DNA from: Ceriagrion tenellum
Taxonomy: Eukaryota > Arthropoda > Insecta > Odonata > Coenagrionidae
Direction of reading: 5' to 3'
Assembly (NCBI GenBank): GCA_963169105.1
Contig: OY720643.1
Location: forward strand, 21,424,373 to 21,488,372
DNA: 64,000 bases
The position numbers and the translations under genes are program-made. The notes under the pieces are model-generated. The model was not told where the DNA came from. It did no database searches and worked only from the letters and a program-made list of their open reading frames with translations. The first letter of the stretch is position 1, and the number at the start of each line of letters is the position of its first letter. This document shows, in pieces, positions 21,801 through 35,800 of this stretch.

Positions 21801-22380
21801 AAGAGGCTTATAAATCACTCTGTCCTCTAGCCAAGATTATCCTCCTGGTGGTACAAAGTCGAATGTAATTGATACATCAAAACTTTGTTCGAAATTTCTT
21901 TAATTCTGGACAGGGGATCAATTTTATCAGTTAGGAGTTTTTGGGCTTCGACGTGTTGCGCTGATCCATGGGGAATATTCAGGCTAAATGGGGCAGAACG
22001 GAAATTTTTCCTGCATAAATGGGTCATTTTGATTATTTTTCAAGAGAAATAATTCTTCGATATACTTTTTCAGTGGTATTAACTCTTTTACCAAGCAAAC
22101 CTAATGTGTGTTAGCTTCCACCAAACTAAGTTTGAATATTTTGACTTCATATTATCTCGAACTATTTTTTTCTATAAATCATTTTTTCTTGAGTTTTTGT
22201 ACAATTTTTTTATCGCATCGTCAAATCTGTAGAAGCAAACCTTTGGCGAGGAGGTAATGACAACCTGTTAATTTTTAAGTCCCATATTCTTCCGAAGAAA
22301 GTAAATGATTTATTCACAAATATTTCGCAAAGTGAACTAACACACAGGAAATCGCGAGTAGGGTCACACAACCCGTCCGT
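18831..22380. other. Long AT-rich intergenic stretch
   Basis: 18850-19210 is moderately GC-rich with a (TC)n tract at 18983-18994. The rest is AT-rich, with only short frames (60-81 codons) and none with recognisable motifs. 'tggtatataca' type repeats occur at 20360-20390. No gene, transposon protein or RNA gene is supported. Confidence 0.4.
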
Positions 22381-23880
22381 CACAGGAAATCCCTTACACC
22401 AGCCGAGTGCATATTGGGACTTTCAGGGCTTCCTCGACAAAACTTGCGAATTTCCTCAGTCTTTTTTTACCACACCGCGTGTTCATTGCCCCAGGTCATG
22501 CCTCAAAAATCTCAAAAGACTCGAAGCCAAGATTTGCTGCAGTCCCTCGGCTGTCGTCGTGTGCATGGAAAATCCCCAGCCACCGTGGAAAGTTGGAAGG
22601 TGGGGAGGAAGAAGAGAAATAAAAAGAAATATGAGGGAAAATGCATTATGCAAAACCCGCACTGCACTTCCCAGGCCTCCGGGGGTGTAGGGGACGGGGG
22701 GTAGGGAAATTAGACTTCTCCATTCCCGCATTCAAATACTCCCCTCAACAGTCTCTCGCGGAGGGCCTGGGAGTTGCCGCAGGGGAGAGGAACTCTGTGC
22801 GGGTCCTTTATATGAGTACGCCGAGCGTGAAAAAGGTCAGTTTCACAGTATTGTGCCACCCTTTCCAGCTCTCGAAAACTATACACTCCGCAACCCTTTT
22901 CATATCCTTCCCAGCACATCTCCCACCCCTTGAATCCCACTCGGGTTACCGCCTTGCAACCCTCCGAAAAATTCGAGGGGGAAAAAGTGCCCATTCATCC
23001 CCTCCGGCCAACCACATCCCATGTCTCCAACCCTCCCTCCCTCCCTCTCTCTATACCCATAATTCCACCCTTGCCCTTTCGTACCCTCAACCATCCCTTG
23101 TCCCCACCCTCCCACCCTCCTGTCCCATTCCGCTCCAACCAACCCCCCCGCCCCTTTTTATTCCTCCTCCTACCACCGCCTACATTCTCTCCCGGTGGCT
23201 TTCATGTCCGAGTCCAACCTTATATAATAATAAAAAAGAAATCCCGGATCAATTTAAGCCAGAGTTAAGGGACCTTCTCCTCCCCGTCGCTTGTTAAATC
23301 CTTTGGAAGAGAACTAGATTAGATTCTCCAATAAATGCTCCATTAATCAGGTTCGTTCGGGAGAGCTGGCGCGAGACGTAGTGGAGTGTGTGTGCGTGTG
23401 CATGTGACGTTGGGAGGCAGGGTTTTTGGTCCAGTGAAAAGGGGGAGCGCTCATGTGGCTGCGCGGCATGAAAGAGTGTGGGGAAGCTGGAGAGAGAAAT
23501 GGATTTGGAAGGGGGAATTTTTTTGGCTCGCGGCCTGCTGGGAACCAGAGGTACAAAAGCGATTTTTTTCCGCTCAGCGGCAGAAACGACTTGAAGGCAA
23601 AGCGTTGAGGAGGGCATCGGGACATCGCTAGCGCTGCGTGGAGTTTTTGAAGAGAATCGCTCGGTCAGTCGTGGGTGGGTGGCGGAAGGTACCAAACGGT
23701 TATGGACGAGAAAAATTATATTTCTGAGCTTCAGAACAGTCCCTGTCTGTAGTATTTTTAAACTTCTCCTCTGTAACTTTTTACACACCCTCGATGCGCA
23801 TGCAATCAGCGGAAATGTTGACAACTTCAAAAAGCCAGAGTTAACTTCTTGACCCGGAGACCGATGAGCATTCATTGCTA
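22381..23880. other. GC- and pyrimidine-rich island with long fortuitous frames
   Basis: About 1.5 kb with strong C/T strand bias (22900-23170) and a purine-rich second part (23440-23530). It carries a 218-codon plus frame (22641-23297), a 193-codon minus frame (23294-23875) and several overlapping frames. The predicted proteins are P/S/L-rich or low-complexity and match nothing I know. Such islands in AT-rich insect DNA often mark promoters or regulatory DNA, but I see no TATA/Inr or splice structure that fixes a gene. Treated as non-coding. Confidence 0.4.
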
Positions 23881-26460
23881 TATAATGTTCCCAAGTTAAT
23901 TGCCGTTATGGTTACTCACTGCTATTGAAGTAAATAATTTTTGGGATCTGTCTTTGTTTACTCCAGAAAGCTCCATTTTTCTAACTTTATCATTCCTAAG
24001 TCAATCGGTGTGACCTATGTCGTTTCAATCAATGTCTAATTTCATTGATATTCGTTGACATGAATATATCTAAGGTAATGAAGGATTCTAGTCACTCTAG
24101 GAAAACGGATTTAGCAATATATTTATAGGTTTCACATCGGGTCAAATAATCAGACATCATTGTTTTAGGTACTTACATGGATGGCAACTTCTTCCTTTAG
24201 CATGGAAAGTTTCCTCTCCCTGGCAGACATAAAGGTGGTGACAAATTTTTTTCCCGCAACAATCTAACCCGATATAAAACCTAAACGAATTATACTTTAC
24301 GCTAATTTTAATGACGAGCCATGGAAATATTGCTAATTCACTCCCTATTTATGCTCTTTATGAGGTAACCAAGAGGAATCCTGTGACATACTTGATAATT
24401 TTGTGAACAAACTGTGTACTCTTTTCACAATTATTTGGTTTACCCAACCAAGTTTGAACGTATTGGTTCCATTACTATGGTGTAATCTTAGGTAAATCTA
24501 TAATAAATGCATTGAATACTTGATCAGTGAATAGTAAATGTTAAATGAAATGAGAAACTTTTACAAGTTAATTAATTAAAGCACAATTCACCATAGTTCA
24601 AAATACCGTTGCATAGAAACTATTGATGTATCGAGAGTAGTAGTGATGTTGTTCTGTGTACTGTTTACATTTAGTGATGAAATGTAATAGTACGGTGGCA
24701 ATGTTTCACAGTTCATCCTAAAGCTTAAAATTTTTTCTCAAAATGACGCTTCAATTTACTTCTTACAAAAGCCGACGTACTTTTTTTTTTAATTTTTTTT
24801 TATTTTTTGTAATTTTGAATTACGGCCTGTCCTGTCAGTGAGAACTTTCGACGTACAGGAGAAAAATGAGAGGTTGACATCTGGGATGAATTTTACCTCC
24901 CTCCTCTTATCAACCACGCCTGAACATTAGTCCCGACGCCTCCCTTCGTTTCAACCTTATTCTTTTCATCCTTGTCCCTGGGGACCTCCCTACTAGGGTG
25001 TTACCGAGAGTGGAGCTCCACTTAAAATGGTTTAGCAGTATCTAAAGATGAGTGATCAGGCGAGTGAAGGTGACTGCTGCACATGTGCGGAGATTTCTTT
25101 TATGGGGGGTCAGATTAGGGATTTTTAGGGTTCAGGGTAACCTTATTATTCCTTCAAACCCCTTCCTTTTGCTCTGCCTAAAAATTTTATTCATTCCATG
25201 AAAGCCATGCGGTCCATAGACTTACTCCAATTTGAATAACCTTCCGCTCAGTCTAGCGGTTTCCTCGCCATTACGCACGCATTGTTCGTCCTCTCAAGTT
25301 CAATGGAATCAGCCCTGTGCAAGAATTGTGTTTGTGATGAGCTACTGCGCATCGCGGCAGACATAAAAGGCGGGTGACTAGATTCTTCGTTTTACTGTTC
25401 AGTAAATCGCAGAAATAAGCGTCTTATTGAGGTTTGGTAATTCGCTCAATGCTAATTAATTACGTTTCTTCATATTCCTTGACAGTGACTCACTGAGTGA
25501 CTAAGGAATTAGCACTGTGAGAGCAATATGAGATACCACATGGAAGCAGTTTTTACTATGGGGTTAGTGAGGAAATCGTCTCTTCAAGTTAGATTTTGGA
25601 AAATATGACGTTATCGTTTAGCTCTATAAAGTTTTTTGCCATAAAGGATATTGGCAGATGTTTCTCTAAAAGGTTTTTACTTTTAGATTCGGTATAATAA
25701 TCTCTGATTGAGTAGTTTTTGGTAAAAAACTGTAGTTAGGGTGTTCCCCCACCAAAAATACGCTAATCTTAGTTACTATGAATAGTACTCTCAGTTAATA
25801 TCAATGAAAAGCACTGTATCATATCTTATCATTGTTAGAGAGCAAGTTCGTTGCGGTGGCGATAATTTTGTTGTATTGAAGACTAGAGAATGTGCATTTT
25901 ATTAAACACTTAAATAATACTTAAATGTTGATTCGTCCATTCTCCAGGAAATAATTAACATTCTCTATGGAACACTAGTCATTTTACAAACAAAGCGTTA
26001 TCCATGGTAAACTTGTGAGTTTTGACTTTTTAGCTAAAAAAATCTGCTTTATCACGATAATGGTGGGGATGAATGGTTTTAGTTGGTGAAGTGACGGAGT
26101 AATTGTCTTTTTTAAAAGAGCAACTCTAGCAATTGTACCCGGCATTGCGACAAATTTATTCAATTCTATCAGGACATATATTTTAATAGTGTAAAAGACT
26201 GGGGTGGTATTAAGAAAAAATATTCCTCGATTAATATGCCTAGAGAAACCTTTATCTAAAAATCTAACAACACCTTAATCATCCTCAACTTAATTGGATT
26301 GCATGTTGTACATTCACCCCATCTCTCTAAACAAGCATGCATATTTCATATTTCAAAAAGGTTCAGAATTTTGAGTGCTAAAAATAAACTTTATATTAAA
26401 GTGTAGTCAAAAACATGAATTTTTCAGGGTTGATAGTAATTTCAGGCCGAAATCCGAGAG
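23881..26460. other. AT-rich DNA, nothing recognised
   Basis: Poly-T tract at 24781-24815. No frame above 60 codons with any recognisable motif. Confidence 0.4.
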
Positions 26461-26960
26461 ATTGAATGCTAAAAATGACACAAACGGCCCACGGCTTTTA
26501 TGAAATCGGCAATAAAAATATCTCCGTGTTGGAGAATATGGCTCGCTGGGAACTCGCTGGCCATTGGAGCCATTGAATTCCTGAGCGTCGACACAGTTTT
26601 AATGGCCACTCCGGGTCGGCCAGCTCGACAAGAAGGTGCAAGGGAAAATATGGGGCGGGGGGGTAATGATGAGATGGGTGGGCAAGAGAAAGAGGAAGAG
26701 GGTGGGAGGGGAAAAAGAACAGTCCTCGGGGCCGCATTCAAACAAAATGTATTTCGCCACCACGCCCATCCCTCTCCGCAATCCAACGGCAGGCTCGGCT
26801 AATTGATACGTGTGAGCAGCGTGTGCGCGCACGGATGCTGTGAGCAGAAAAGACACTCCCGAGTCGAGTTTATCCAGTCGTTACCTTTCTCCGCTTTCCT
26901 TTTTCATCACTCGTCATTTCAAGCTCGGAGAGGAACTTAATGGGGGGAGCACTTCACTTG
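26461..26960. other. GC-rich, purine-biased island
   Basis: 26630-26730 is a G/A-rich tract. Overlapping frames of 79-105 codons lie on both strands of the same 400 bases, and all their products are low-complexity. No gene call. Confidence 0.4.
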
Positions 26961-29900
26961 GGAAACACGACGCGCTGTCTACATCCACATGAGAGTGTGT
27001 AATTCGCTAAAATGCTAACATAAATAAACAACGCATAGTACTCAATGACTCCCGAAGGAATTCACCTAAATCAAGGAAAATGTTTTCTAACGCCCATTCC
27101 AGGAGATGGAGCCAGTAAATATGAATTTGTTACGAATAGAAAATTTGCAGACTTGTCTGTTTTAAACTCGTTATAAAGAGAGAATGTATTTTATGCATTT
27201 TGTTCTGAAAGTAGTTAGCGATGTTTTTTCACTTTTCTTTTTCATTAGAATTCAAAATAACCGAACTGTCTGGGGCTGGTAAGCGCTACTCTTTTGGGAG
27301 AACGTCCCAGAATCGACCAAATCTTTGACACAAGTTTGACACGAATGCGCCAGTCAAACTCTTAGTGAGATTATTATTTGTTATACTGATATCCTTTTGT
27401 TTATTCCTTTTATTTGAATAATGTTAACAAGGTGAAACAGACTGAATAAAAAAATGTAAGACAAGACAAGCCAACTGACTACTCTTTGTGCGCTAAGGTG
27501 ATTCAACGGCCTAATGAGAAATTGACTTCTATTTTTTTTCTATTATTATAATTGAATTGAATATTCGAATTGACTTCGATTATTATAATTATTTTTCAGA
27601 AGTAGGCCGACTTGTACACGCCGGAACTAACCCCGGTGATGAAAGTCGTCCTCTAAAACTTTAAAATAAATCATCAAGGACTTGTTTCACGTGTAAAAAA
27701 ACGAGTCATCGGCGGGCCACTTTTGGTACGTATGCCAAGCGTTACCAATCACTGATCTGGCTTGAAAAATGGGGCAAATTTAATTAAAGGGTGGAAAAAA
27801 GACAAATATTCACTTTTAAGAAAACGCTTCTGTTATGATTTTGAAAAGTGCAGGTTATTCATCGATATACATAGTTTTTAAGACATTTCTAGCTTGTAAT
27901 GGTTTATTGGAATTTCTGTTGTCATCACGCATCCTTGAGGTGATGGTTGAGATAATTGGTGGGTATTGATGAGAGAAGGCCATTCCTGTCCATCGCATGC
28001 TACCAATGAAGCTATACAGCTATTAATTATGTCTCTTATCTGTTCAGCAACGGAATAAATTAGTGCATGCGATGTAAGCATCAGTTTTTGAAAGACTATC
28101 GCGGTTATATTTTTTCAATAAGAATTTTAAAGGACAACTTTGGTGAGGAGAAATAATGAGATAATTGTTTTAGCTATTGGTCATCAAAGCACACAAAACA
28201 AAAATGCCTGAAAAAGATAGTGTTTTTCACAAAATCCTAATAATGATTGGCTGTAGCCCTTATTTCACCCTTTTCTTGTGTACTTTCTTTGAATGCCCTT
28301 GTAGTACTTCATATATAAATTTATCTGGCCTATCTATACTTCTTACGGTCCCTCACGTAGTGGTATACCTTCCATTTTTCATAGAATTATGCTCTTTGCA
28401 AATTAAAGATGTCTCAAAATGTGGCCTATACACTTTTACGTCTTTTTACAGTTATTCACAATTTTTTTCTCCTGGTATATTTTCCAGTACACTGGATCGT
28501 TTGTATTCAATTTAATCTTCACCTTCCGATTCAGGCATTAAGAGTTGAAAAGCTGTATTCCCTTCCATTCAACTGTTACAATGGGTGACATTTATTGTGT
28601 CTTTTAGCACAAAACATCATAATAAAAATTAAGTGTCTTAAATTTTTTACATATTGTAATTAATGTTATGTAACGTATGTCATGGTCTCAAAATGACAGA
28701 ACTTCGTTATAGTTCCGCACATTTTTTTACATTTACAATCCGTTTTAGGTTTCGACAATGACATTTCATTTATGGGGTTTTGTCCAATAAAAAGGCAAAG
28801 TGCTGTCGAAATTTTGGTCAGTTTGTGGTGATTAATATTGTATGGAAATTTAACAAAGTTATGTTATTCTAAGGTCATGATATCCGTAACCAAATTCCAC
28901 AAGGCTTTGCCTGATTTATGAAACTTAATTATGAAGCGTAATTAGTTCCGTGGATTCATATTGGATTTTGTTTATTCTTCTCATTGTTTCTTCAATAATG
29001 GTGTTAAACCACCGAATTCGTTCACAATAAAAAACACAGAATTGAATGTTACCTCAATGATACCACCTCCGGTTAACTATTTTGTCAGAACAAATACTGA
29101 TACTTATACTTTCTCTCAGCGATAACGCGCATGTAAAATAACTTCCAGTCTGATTTTATATGCAATTTATCCAAACTCTCCGTGCCATCTAGTCAACGAG
29201 AATTCTGCAAATATTCTATATATGAGCAACAATTACTGGGTATTATGCAACCAGGTCGACGTTTTTACTGTTGAAAAGCACGAATGATGGCTTGAAATAT
29301 TCCTTTTTCAGTGAAAATTTCATGAAATTCCTCATCCCCTTCTATCTAAATTATTCATCATCACCTGCTATTATTCCCCGTTTGCCAATAATTGGAGAAT
29401 TTTCCGAGTGACAGTAAAATATCTGACCTAATGTGGAGTAGTATATTTTCCAACGCAAGCAATACCTCAAATTCCGAAAGTTCCAATGAAAATTATCGGC
29501 TCGGATTCCTCGCCCACGGCTTGAAGAGGATCAGTTACGCTTTCATTTTTTTGCAGTGTGCGATACGTTCATGATACTAAATTAATCATGTTGTCATTTC
29601 CAAGGTCTGGTCTTATTTCCTCGTTACTTATCTTTGCTGTCGTGAAAAAGAGGTAATTAGCTGAGTAACTTTTAAATTAGCCATGTCCAAGTGATTTATG
29701 ACTTGTTTATGCGTTCATTCCAGAACACTACTATGTTCTTTCATCCGAATGATTCCACCAATCTAATTAATGACGCAGTCACGTACATCGACTCTTAAAA
29801 TATAAGGGAATATTTATTACCTTTGAGGCCGTGTTTGCTTTTTTATTACTTCTTTAAATGTGCACGCTGTAATTAGATGTCTTCAAACTTAGACCGCAAA

Positions 29901-30950
29901 GGCCAAAAGAGATAAATTACATGTATTATCCATGGCCAGCAATTAGCAATTTTTGGCAACGTTTACTTTTGTTGCTAAATGTCTGCGTCAGTGTTTCCTT
30001 GCGATATAAATGTAAGATAAAAATCTTTCTGCTTCTCTTTGTATAAGTATAAAATTCGTTTTGGTGGTTGAATTGGAATAGAGCGAAACAAATTACGAAT
30101 TTTCTGAAGCGCGATCTTCGTCATGGAGATTTGACATGGGGATGCTGTACTATAGTTCTCATAGCTAATGGACAAATTGTGAAATAACTCCTGCCTCTAA
30201 AACGCATATTAATTTCGTATTACAGTGAAAACAGAATCGATGATACATTCCGCTGTCAGTGCTATTATGTTGTTGGAACGCCTTGAAAGGTTATCGCATT
30301 CACGCATCTGCAGTGATATTGCCTCAGTGCGAGAAATGTCGTTACTGTTTAAGTCAAGAAGTTGTTCTTGTTGAATTTAGAGTTTCCTGTATCATTCTCT
30401 AAAAAAACATAACTGTTTTTCACGTCGGTAGTTTCCTTTCCAAATTTCCATTTTATTTTTACATGCACATAGATTTTCCAGGTACATTTCAAAATCCAAA
30501 ACACTTATTTAATTATATCTTGAAATGTCAAAACCTTTGATAGAATTTTATTAATTACATACTCCCTGAAAATACCTGTGCAGGTCATATCTCTGACTCA
30601 CAAAACTGGGGATACAGCTTAAGATGACCTACTTCTCATTACATTGTAATATTGACCAGGAGATAAATTGAGGAAATATATTCCAGTTATTTGATACATA
30701 TTTACGAAACATACAATACATTTAGTGATAGAATGGGTATCATTTTCGCATAATTAAGTATTTTCGTTGCTCTGTGTACTGGCTTAAATAATTCGGAAGA
30801 GAATATACCTGCAGCTGATACCCTGCCTGTTGGTTAAATTAGTTAACAGCAGTTTATCCTGAGTATTATCACGGATATTGTGTTAATCTCACAGATGTTT
30901 TCATTTATCTGTAAGCAAAACATAATTCACTCGGCTCTCACTCCATCGAG
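26961..30950. other. Long AT-rich intergenic stretch
   Basis: Only short frames (60-112 codons), the longest being 28177-28515 on the plus strand, whose product is hydrophobic and F/Y/S-rich in the way any T-rich strand translates. No repeat family of this window was found here. Confidence 0.4.
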
Positions 30951-30961
30951 ATAAATATCTA
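30951..30961 (+). repeat. SINE target-site duplication, left
   Basis: ATAAATATCTA, matching ATATATATCTA at 31270-31280 with one difference. Confidence 0.7.
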
Positions 30962-31269
30962 GGATTGGATTGGATATTTGGGGTGGCGATCGACGGCTAA
31001 GGTCATTTGCGCCGTAGGGGATAGGGAAGGGAGGAAGGGTGGATGGAAACCCAGCGTTGGTATTATGCTGCTCTTAACGAAGGGCGCCAAGGGGACCACG
31101 GTTTAGCGTCTCATTCGACAGACGGAGTATTGAAATTGAAATGCCCTCCACAAGACACTCAAGTAGGGATCGGGTACCCTCTGCAAAACATCCACCTCTG
31201 CAGGGATTTGAACCCTGGCCGCCCGTGTGGTAGGCGAGTACTCTAGCCACCACACCAATCCGAAAACCC
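30962..31269 (-). mobile_element. tRNA-derived SINE (family S1), copy 3, full length
   Basis: Reading the minus strand from 31262: an A box within TGGTGTGGTGGCTAGAG, a B box CAGGGTTCAAATCCC, then the family body, ending with a (CCAAT)-type tail that appears on the plus strand as GGATTGGATTGGAT. An 11-base imperfect target duplication flanks it. It is the best-preserved tRNA-like head of the three S1 copies. The overlapping open frames on both strands are artefacts. Confidence 0.9.
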
Positions 31270-31280
31270 ATATATATCTA
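31270..31280 (+). repeat. SINE target-site duplication, right
   Basis: ATATATATCTA, 10 of 11 bases as in 30951-30961. Confidence 0.7.
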
Positions 31281-32807
31281 TTGGTGCCATTTTTTCCCAA
31301 ATGGTTTACAAATTGTGTGGCTTATTTTTTCAAATATCTGCTATTAATCATAAACATGAGAGTTGAAAGTGCTGTAAAATTATGAACAAAAACATTTCAG
31401 ATGTCGGAAGTATTACTCGGCCTTTGGTTTCAATATGCATCTATCGCCAAGGCGTAAAAACAAAATTAACCATACACCAAATAGATAGAGAAGTACAACA
31501 CGAGAGGTATTTGCACATAAGTACACCCTGATACATCTAAAAGGAAAATAAATTCTTTTTTCACGTCGGCTAATGGACCAATAATGTCATCCAACATTTG
31601 AAAAAAAAACAAGATCTCTTATCTCCGACCAAGAAAAATCTTTATATTAATGGTTCACTTTCCATGTTTTGCTTTCATCCTTTCTTGCTACGTTGGGTTC
31701 CACATAAAATATTCGGTACATGCAAATTTAGTACTCACGCTAGAGCCCTAGCCGAAGCAGTGTGATACTTAGAAGGTTGTCAAATATATAGGAAGGTGGG
31801 GGGTAATAATGTTGTTATCGGGGCAAGTTTTGCGAAGGTGAGCTGACGTTGTGTGTGAGAAGTAATGTTCCGATCCGATCCCGGCTGAGATGAGCATCAA
31901 GGCATTTCCTCTCTCTCGTAGTTTCAGGTCAAGTGGAGTAAGCGAGGAGGCGATATATTGCACCCAGGCGAGAGAGCCAGCGTCAAATTTGCCGTAGTTA
32001 AACTGCATGCACCAGCGCCGAACGGGTAGTAGCGGCATCTCGCGGGTGAAACAAAAGAAGAAACGTGGGCGCATCAACGGGGGCGTTCACGGAAGGAGGG
32101 GATAGGGAGGGAAAAACAAGCGCCGGCCGCCGTGCGCATTATTAATTCCGGGCATTCGCAATGAGGGGAAGGGAAAGCGGAAAGGAGAGAAGCGTTCGAA
32201 GAGAGCCTTGTAAACTTTAAGCGATCGCCGTCGACTAGCAGCGTCAAAGCCGAAGTCCCGGACCCCGGTGGAAGCGAACGAGTACTCGGAGCCCTTTTGG
32301 CAACCTCTTGATGAGGAAGGCAGGTGTTGAATTTTCACCAAAATATGCACCACTTTATGCAATACAGAACTCTTAGGAATTATGAGTGCTAATTGATAGA
32401 ACGAAAAGGTAACCATTTCCATGCAGATACGAGCATATTGAAAGTATAGCAAGCAAGCAAAGTATAGCCGTGCTGCCAGCCAGATGAAACATGCCAGAAC
32501 TTGCTGAAACTACACACGAGTATACACATTGAGTTTCGCCGTGTCCATCATGGCATGCCATGCCGGTGGTAAGTGGTGATTAACGTTGAGAGAAAACTCA
32601 CACTAAATTGATAATTATTAAAGCTGATAATGATATTATACTAAAGCTGATAATTTCTAATTTCCATGCTTTTTAAATCGAGTTAGGAGGAAGTTAAGTT
32701 TCGTCCTCAAAACTTACCTAGCAAGGAAATTTACCAGTAGAGTCCATCCACATGGTGGTGTGACCCCTTCCTTTTAAGTCAATATTTTCATTTATTTTTC
32801 CTTTTAC
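31281..32807. other. AT-rich DNA and a CpG-containing GC-rich island (31790-32330)
   Basis: The island holds many CG dinucleotides (for example GCGCCGGCCGCCGTGCGC at 32120-32138) and two minus frames of 102 and 121 codons without conserved motifs. It looks like an unmethylated regulatory or promoter-type island rather than coding sequence, but no flanking gene is visible. Confidence 0.35.
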
Positions 32808-32854
32808 ACCAGTTTCAGAGATATAATATATGTTCAAATATATACTATCATCAG
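32808..32854 (-). other. Hammerhead-like core motif, long stem
   Basis: The minus strand reads CTGATGA, then an 11-base AU-rich arm (ATAGTATATAT) pairing imperfectly with ATATATTATAT across a TTGAAC loop, then CTCTGAAACTGGTG. The order CTGANGA/stem/GAAA is kept, with three or four extra bases before GAAA. I do not see flanking palindromic arms at this site. Confidence 0.4.
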
Positions 32855-35800
32855 CCAAAAGTTACTATACGCGGTAAAAATGTCAAGTTTAGCACCTGAG
32901 GACGCATATAGTTTGATATAAAATTGCATACGGAGTAACAAACTTGGTCCCTTCTACATACTCTGTGGTACTTGTTAGAAATTTAGATACATTATTAAAG
33001 GGAAAATATTCACAATTGGCCTTGGTCCATATCGAAATGGAAGAAAAATATTGAAACTTATGATCCGATTTCGAAATGTATTTTACCAGTTACCGTCCAA
33101 TTAAAACACACATACTTTACAATCGGTCTCCCGCATCAAGCAACGAAGGTTGAGATTTGATCAAATGGATTACACTCCTTACTATACACAAAATTTGGAC
33201 CTGTTCGATTTGTTTAATGCATCCCAAGCTCTGCGTGATTACAGGGCATTTTGAAAACTGGGTCACATTAAATGCAATGAAGACGAGGGAAATGCAAGGG
33301 CACACGCTCACATATCGACTGCAACATGCTCTCCAAAGGGGATTTAAGTTTTTTTTTTATAATTGAGGAAAAAATGACAGTTTATGATATATATGTTAGA
33401 TGGAATAATGAATACCGTTTAACGTAAAGTCATAAAACATCCGGAATTAGTATTCGGAGGACATTAAGGGGGATGAAAATCAGCGTTACAACCCGAATAA
33501 TCAACGTATTACATATGACGAGAAGATGATGGCGTATCTTATATAAATTGGTAGTATTGCCATGTATTTTGTGCACCAATTTAAATTAGTTTCCATTGAT
33601 TTCATTTCCTTCGAATAGATTTTCATGCCGATACTAACCCACCTAGCCAGATGTTAGTCGTTAGCATGGACTTGGATTGGTGGAGTGCCACTTGAGAGTG
33701 CGAAAGAGTAATATGCAGTGAATCTATGATGTTTCATTAAAATTAGTTTGGTTGACTTTGTAGTGTGTAGTCCAAATTCGTACCCGAAACCCTTGGGTAA
33801 AAAGCTCGAGAGATTCTAACACAAAGAGAGACACTATGGCATACATGGTTTATTTTCGGACTGTGTTAATTCATGTATTAAACATAAAAATGGAAAATTT
33901 TCCAGATTTATATCACTTTATTACAGAATATGCATCGATTTTTTATCGTCGATAAAGCATTTATTCATCAGTTGCATGCCTTGTTTCCATCTTGCCATTA
34001 AAGGCAGAGAATTTTTCCACAATCTGACGCATGATGTAACATGCGCACAAACATGTGCTGAACAATTGGCACATTGTATGGGTAGTATGAAATTTTTATA
34101 CGCGAATATTTTTATGAATGAGAGAAATTTTTGCACAGATAAACCATATTTTCTCTATTTGAAAATCAAATGCAGTGAGAATTTATTGTATCATATTGAC
34201 TAGATTGGTTTTTCCTGATGCTGATATTTTTCAGACTTTCATTCCACTGACATATTTTCCTTTTTTCAGTAGCCATTAAAGGCAATCGAGATTGATAGGA
34301 GGAATTTAATCGTACCGTTGAATTATTCCCTCATTTGAATGACGCACACGGGCTTCATCGATGCATATGACGCGCCCATCAATCATGTCTTTTCAATCAA
34401 CTTTTTTGCTTTTATGTCAAATATTAATGGATTATGCGTTTATTCCATTGACATATCTGTTGCATTAAATATCAAGGATTTTTTATTATACTTTGGAATT
34501 GTTTGGGATTCCATTCATGCTTATCAATTCTTTCAATGCTTTCATTCTTCCTTCACACTTTTTCACTCTCTCTCTGAATGTGTTCTTTGAGTCACTCTAT
34601 TCTGCCAAGACCTAATGGTATTAGCTCGAGTATTTTTAATCTGGAATTTATATACTCGAGTATCTCGGTAATGGTATTTATAACACTACAACGTCATATC
34701 AACTTCATTTGAACTGTCTTGTACATATTTAGTGGGTACCTACTCTTTAAACTATGCTGTACTTGGAGAACTCAGTATCTATTGGTAGGTATTCTGGGAA
34801 TACATTATGAATATTCATATCGCATATTGTCTCTTTCCTTATGTTGCCTTTGATCAAACGTTGGATGCCACAGTGGAAATCGTAATTAGTATCACTTAAT
34901 TCTCTCTCTATTACATTAATCAGGAAGTAATTAGCGGCTTAAAATAAAACAAAAAAGCCGTGAGCAATTACAGTCGCTTTAAAAAAATAAAATGATTCTC
35001 TTTCACTTCTGACAGCCCTGTGTTACTTTTTAATCACCAGAGGGCATGGCATTATGAGGAGAGACAATGTTGAACTATTGTCTAGAAAGTTTGAACGCAG
35101 TTTTCCGTAACCATGATTCAAGGATATGTGCAGACGGCGCAAAGTCTCCGAGACAATTTATGAAAGCATTAAGCAAAAACAAGTTAAGGCACTTTCCCGT
35201 CTTAAGCGGGCGTTCAAGCAGTAGATATGCTCGTGTGCCTAGCGGAAGTTTCACATATTTTCGGGTAAATTTATGATTAGCGTTCCTGTGGCAGTGAATC
35301 CAAAATGTTTTATGCGTCTCATAGCTCAACTGCTTTCTCTCCGAAGTCTTTGTGCTAATACTCTCGTAAACATTTTTAATATGAAAATAAATATAAAAGA
35401 TCTTTTATACTCCTTGTGAAGTATTTCTTAAAGCTTATTTTGGCCTTTCTGTGCGTAATCTGATCTGAAATTGAAGAAACCAGAAGTTAACTTAGAGCAT
35501 CCCTAATCATAGTGCTTAATGTTATAGATTTAGTACTTTAATTGATAATTCGTCCAGAAAACACTCGTATGTTTTTCATAAAATCTACGTTAATTTTAAT
35601 TTCCAAATTGATCAAACTATATTCTCAAAGAAGCATTTTATGCCCGTAAAACTAAAGATCCTTGCAGTGCGAACTCATTTATTATGAGCTCATGTGATTT
35701 CTTGTTTTGACCATCACCGTAAAATACACTCACCGCTATTTATTGCTCAAAATGCTAGGACAAACATGTATTTAGTTTGAGAATAGGAGAGCAATGCTAA

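Noticed and set aside
22641..23297. 218-codon open frame, the longest in the window
   Set aside because: It lies in a C/T-biased island with other frames open over the same bases. The product is P/S/L-rich without a domain or plausible start context, so it is best explained by composition.
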